Shown: positions 20,710 to 20,975 of the stretch, piece by piece | Position numbering within the stretch: the stretch's first letter is position 1 | How the letters are laid out: each line of letters opens with the position of its first letter | DNA from: a virus | DNA length: 20,975 bases | Reading direction: 5' to 3' (one strand) | Virus record (IMG/VR): IMGVR_UViG_3300033149_001807 | Location: 1 to 20,975 of that record | Notes under the pieces: model-generated | What the model saw: only the letters and a program-made list of their open reading frames with translations | Told to the model about the DNA's origin: nothing | Database searches by the model: none | Position numbers and translations under genes: made by a program

Positions 20710-20975
20710 ATGGCCCCACCAAGAAAGAAACTGAAGAAGATAAGAAAGACGCGATATCTCAAGCACTCGGAAAACGGGAACATCTGTATCTGGACCCCGA
20801 TCCTCGAGAAGCGTGAAGATATGCTACCGTGTGACAAGGATGGCAAACTGTTATCGAGAGCCGACTCGCGCTATGACATCAGCGATCTTTCCATTATGGA
20901 TAAGATCACGAGTTGTCGTAGAATAGCCGACCTCATTGACCTGGGCGCCCGTTTCGACGTTGGATTCGAGAAGGA
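20710..20975 (+). CDS. Partial hypothetical protein (runs off the right edge)
   Basis: A frame open to the end of the window, at least 88 residues. It begins MAPPRKKLKKIRKTRYLKHS, then NGNICIWTPILEKREDMLPC and ends in a helical part. The TWTP-type segment (here IWTPILEKRED) with an alkaline start resembles a small protein found in phage head modules near the decoration protein, but I do not name it. The ribosome site AGAAGGAGGAGG is strong. The stop is beyond the window. Confidence 0.65.
   Translation, partial: MAPPRKKLKKIRKTRYLKHSENGNICIWTPILEKREDMLPCDKDGKLLSRADSRYDISDLSIMDKITSCRRIADLIDLGARFDVGFEK

Noticed and set aside
20098-20766. Minus-strand frame of 222 codons opposite the decoration-like gene
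   Set aside because: It covers a strong hairpin and the well-supported plus-strand gene, with no sensible protein motif.
1-20975. CRISPR array, insertion sequence, integrase or attachment site
   Set aside because: No regularly spaced repeats, transposase or integrase motifs, or flanking direct repeats were found.

Overview
The window is part of a tailed double-stranded DNA phage genome (or an integrated prophage; no attachment site, integrase or host gene is visible). All genes I can support are on the plus strand. They are tightly packed, with many ATGA, TGATG and TAATG stop/start overlaps and strong GGAGG-type ribosome binding sites, and they include a recognisable packaging and head module: terminase small subunit, terminase large subunit, portal, beta-helix protein, scaffold-like protein, major capsid protein and decoration-like protein. 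Purine-rich Shine-Dalgarno sites, an acyl carrier protein and phage-borne bacterial-type tRNAs with encoded CCA ends point to a bacterial host. Nothing here fixes the host taxon, and the divergence of most small proteins suggests an environmental phage far from laboratory models.

Layout. (1) 1-719: terminase small subunit at the left edge. (2) 740-6524: an accessory block placed between the two terminase genes. It holds zinc-ribbon and winged-helix proteins, a single-span membrane protein, a two-repeat protein, tRNA-Asn, a cysteine-rich protein, an acyl carrier protein, a Gp37/Gp68-type CX3CX2C protein, a MazG-like protein and, at 5812-6054, two tandem copies of a covarying RNA structure that I do not recognise. 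(3) 6524-9324: terminase large subunit translationally coupled to a BCS1-like AAA ATPase. (4) 9345-14021: a second accessory block of small proteins. It includes a conserved phage protein, a HEXXH protein, a tiny protein with a twin-arginine signal and a capsid-N-terminus-like tail, a protein ending in an FtsK-gamma-like winged helix, tRNA-Met and several unknowns. (5) 14042-20975: the head module (portal, beta-helix protein, basic protein, scaffold-like protein, major capsid, decoration-like protein, then an unfinished gene), with strong hairpins after the basic protein, the capsid gene and the decoration gene.

How the parts may work together. TerS and TerL pump DNA through the portal into a shell built on the scaffold from the major capsid protein and the decoration-like protein. 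The BCS1-like ATPase is coupled to terL and could assist assembly or membrane traffic, but this is inference. A 25-base sequence repeated just before two genes, one of them portal, may coordinate late expression. GGATCC occurs about 40 times by hand count against five or six expected by chance, in all kinds of contexts.

The strongest candidate for something undescribed is the tandem RNA pair at 5812-6054. The next most unusual items are the phage acyl carrier protein cassette, the BCS1-like ATPase beside terL, the Tat-signal microprotein and the FtsK-gamma fusion.
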